Source: Symsagittifera roscoffensis
Lineage: Eukaryota > Xenacoelomorpha > Acoela > Convolutidae
Assembly: GCF_963678635.1 (NCBI RefSeq)
Contig: NC_087068.1
Location: 41,503,649 to 41,567,648 of the forward strand
Reading direction: 5' to 3'
DNA: 64,000 nucleotides
In this document: piece by piece, positions 61,640 through 64,000 of the stretch
Position numbering within the stretch: the stretch's first letter is position 1
Layout: each line of letters opens with the position of its first letter
Notes under the pieces: model-generated
Database searches by the model: none
What the model was told of the DNA's origin: nothing
The model's input: the letters and a program-made list of their open reading frames with translations, nothing else
Translations under genes and position numbers: made by a program

Positions 61640-63480
61640 TTTGAGGATGAAAGTTTTTGTAGGAAAATTATTTACATCTTTTCGACTACACAGAAAATTT
61701 TTACACATTCTAATAGACCATTTGTTTTAAGGTTGATGTCAGATTTAATTGAAATGATTTGTTGAACTTAAAATCATATTGCTCAGAAGTCAAAACTCAT
61801 GCCTCACGCCAAATTTTTAAGGATTTTAATCAAAACTTGAGCAGTGTGCGTTCAATATCCCAAACTATTACAACTTGCAAACTGTTTTTTTTCGAAGCCA
61901 AATCGTTCCATGTTTAGCTTTAAAAATTGCCGGTCTGTTAAAACAGAAAAGGAAATATGGTGCAGAACATATAAGTTAAAATTCGGTAAATCCCAGGAAC
62001 AGTTTCTGTCAATACAAAAGTGAATGAGAAAAAAAACGAACATACAGCTTAGAACAAAAAATTCGAATGAATTCTTCAACCAACGAATGTTGATAAACAT
62101 TTTTGTTAACAAGCGAGTTAAAAATTTTTTTTGCTAATTAAAAGAAAAATGTTTTGCTACGAAAAATAATTTTTTGACTTCATTTTAGCGGTACAGCACC
62201 ACTATAAGTTGAAAAAATTGATAAAAATAATTAGAAATTTTGTTTGATTTTTCTCGAAATAGTTCGTTGAGTTTTCTGTAATCCAACTAAATTAAGCATA
62301 GATTTGTAATGAATCAATTTTTGTATTATAATTTATAGGCTGTTTTGACTCAGTAATTGTACAAAACAGCTTGCTACAGTTTGCAAAATAATAAGAGAAC
62401 AGTTCAGCTTTTGTTTCACTATTAACTGACATCAAAGTTTTCGGTGCTTATTGCACAATCAAAAAAAACTTCTTCTTTGTTTTTAAACTTAGGTGAGTGT
62501 TAAACTCGTTTTTTGTATTATTAGCAAGACAAAAATACTTGAAAGTACACTCCTGCAGTTGCAGTTCATTGGATGCAATTAATTTCATGCAATTGAAATT
62601 ATTCAATTTCACCCAACAATAACTAGGTTTGGAGCTTCCAATTAACTGATGCCCACAAAAAAAAGATATTGGAAAACAAAAACGCTTTTTTCCAAATTTG
62701 TTATTCTCTTTTTGGCTGAAGCCGAGCTATTTGCACACTTGGAAAAAACTTAGATTTTCTATTGAGAGGAGAAAAAAGTGTTGAAAAGAGATCTACAAAT
62801 GTTACTGTTTGCTTTCAAGTAATTTATTCAGTTTGCCTCTGTAATTTTTGAACCGAAAGAATATAACAACATAAAGTAAATTTAAGATTAGCTAGCGTCA
62901 AGATAAAGCCTTTATTGCTTTTAACCGTCTCAACCAGAGCTAATTCAATATGTTTTTTCGTAAGATCGGGTCAACAAAATTTTTACTGCTCAAAAGCTAT
63001 CGGCCGGACCATGCAAACTACCTTAATTATATGCAGAATCACTGAGCTCATGGTTAGATATCGGCGTCCCACACCACGATGTCACTCCTAAAAACAGGGT
63101 TACTACATCATTAAATTTGTTATTATTGTTTTCGTACAGCAGAGAAAATCCATTAATCGGAGATTGATTGACCCTTTCCTCACTCATAGCTCCTCATATG
63201 CCGAAAGTGAACTGAGAGCTACAAGTTCCTTAAATTGACAAGGAGCGTATTGTTCATTGAAAGGAAGCGCTGCTGATCTTATTTTTGGCCTTTCCAATCT
63301 GTGAAATATGTCCGGTACCGATTGTAACGGTACAATGGTTACTTTCCGAAATGCTTCTCATTCCTGATCTCCGTGTGCTTTGTTCAATGTGTCGTCTTAT
63401 TCTGATGAGTGAAAATTGTTATGATTTTCAAGTTTTCATGTGATGCGATAAATCAGGTTGTTACCGTCATGCACAATCAA
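61640..63480. other. Stretch before the Penelope-like frame
   Basis: AT-rich. Near 63,043-63,090 the words GAGCTCATGGTTAGATATCGG and GTCCCACACC resemble the first half of a tRNA-derived SINE head, but a B box is not clear. Otherwise nothing is recognised. Confidence 0.35.
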
Positions 63481-63482
63481 TT

Positions 63483-64000
63483 TTGCCTGCTGTTTGGCTC
63501 AGACAAATTTTGAAAAGGAAACTAACTTGGAAAATTGTGTTAGACTATTTAAAATTCTTTAAAAAAGTTCAAGTATCTGTACATAGACTGAAGTTTCTGA
63601 GAAAATGTCTGAAAAACGATCTAATACCGGACTTTTTGAAGTTTAGGGTCCCCGAGAACGAGGTTTTTTCGGACCAAGCTGTGCATAATTTTCAATTGAA
63701 ACTACTAAGGACTGAAACTTCTAGGGCAAATGAGGATAGGAAAAGGTACGAGGAGATGCTAAGGAAAGCAAGATCACTGGTGCAAAAAGAAATTGACAAA
63801 CAGTGGTGGGCATCCATTTTCGGATTCGTGAGGCGTCAAGTTGAGTCAAGCTTAAATACAACATCAGAAAACCATAGAAAAAAGTTAGAAAAACTATCCG
63901 AGAGACAAGATAAACCTCTTGGGGGGAGAAATGAGCGATAAGTTAAGGTACTTGATAATATTGAACTGCCTGAATGGGTATATGAAGTGCTATCAATGGG
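63483..64000 (+). mobile_element. Penelope-like retroelement ORF, N-terminal part (continues past the window)
   Basis: A 152-codon frame (63,483-63,941) has a basic helical start and CLKNDLIPDFLKFRVP, then FQLKLLRTE, an ARSLVQKEIDKQWW helix and KKLEKLSERQDKPL. After an in-frame TAA the same frame continues NIELPEWVYEVLSMG to the window end. The blocks (LIPxFLxFRxP, KKLxxLxxxQxxP, LPxWVxxVLSxGP) are, as I recall, those ahead of the RT in Penelope-like elements of animals. The RT itself is outside the window. The stop at 63,939 would end the protein early, so the copy is probably dead. Confidence 0.55.

Overview
The window is animal nuclear DNA. Its clearest gene is a spliced ADAM metalloprotease-disintegrin, a family of animals and close relatives. 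The DNA is AT-rich, introns are long, and most of the sequence is decayed transposons and satellite-like repeats. I cannot name the species; an invertebrate with a repeat-rich genome is the most I would say. There is one run of exactly 200 N (21,818-22,017), so this is a scaffold with an assembly gap.

Only three host genes can be supported. (1) The last coding exon of a ribonuclease T2 lies at 5,203-5,493 (+). (2) The C-terminal half of an ADAM gene runs from 28,144 to 55,704 (+). I resolved six exons; all five junctions have AG/GT borders and matching phase, and together they give an open frame of 427 codons. It covers the end of the metalloprotease domain with its zinc site, the disintegrin domain, the cysteine-rich region, an EGF-like module and a short hydrophobic tail. 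The 5' exons were not found. (3) An intact intronless six-TM DRAM/Frag1-family gene lies at 50,644-51,390 (-), nested antisense in the last ADAM intron.

Layout: 1-2.4 kb is a decayed BEL/Pao pol (+). 6.7-11.9 kb is a second BEL/Pao copy (-), flanked by two diverged direct repeats that are probably its LTRs. 14.0-14.36 kb is a CAGGGGC-ended MITE. 14.9-18.9 kb is decayed Ty3/Gypsy material (-), with gag, protease, RT, RNase H and a separate integrase fragment. 20.2-22.3 kb holds fold-backs and copies of a dispersed element, here called R. 25.2-26.8 kb holds a fold-back MITE and two minisatellites with the same core in opposite orientations.

The 15.4-kb first resolved ADAM intron (28.4-43.8 kb) is almost wholly repeats: a diverged tandem array of about 87-bp monomers, a 1.98-kb higher-order repeat in about three and a half copies, and copies of a mobile element (here called E) in both orientations. 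From 44 to 62 kb the sequence mixes ADAM exons, R copies and MITEs. Five related MITEs with 8-bp target duplications lie at 56.2-61.6 kb beside a decayed FLYWCH/MULE transposase. The window ends inside a Penelope-like retroelement reading frame (+) that carries an in-frame stop.

The host genes do not form a pathway. The main points of interest are the repeat architecture inside the ADAM intron, the nested DRAM gene, and the MITE family with its possible MULE partner.
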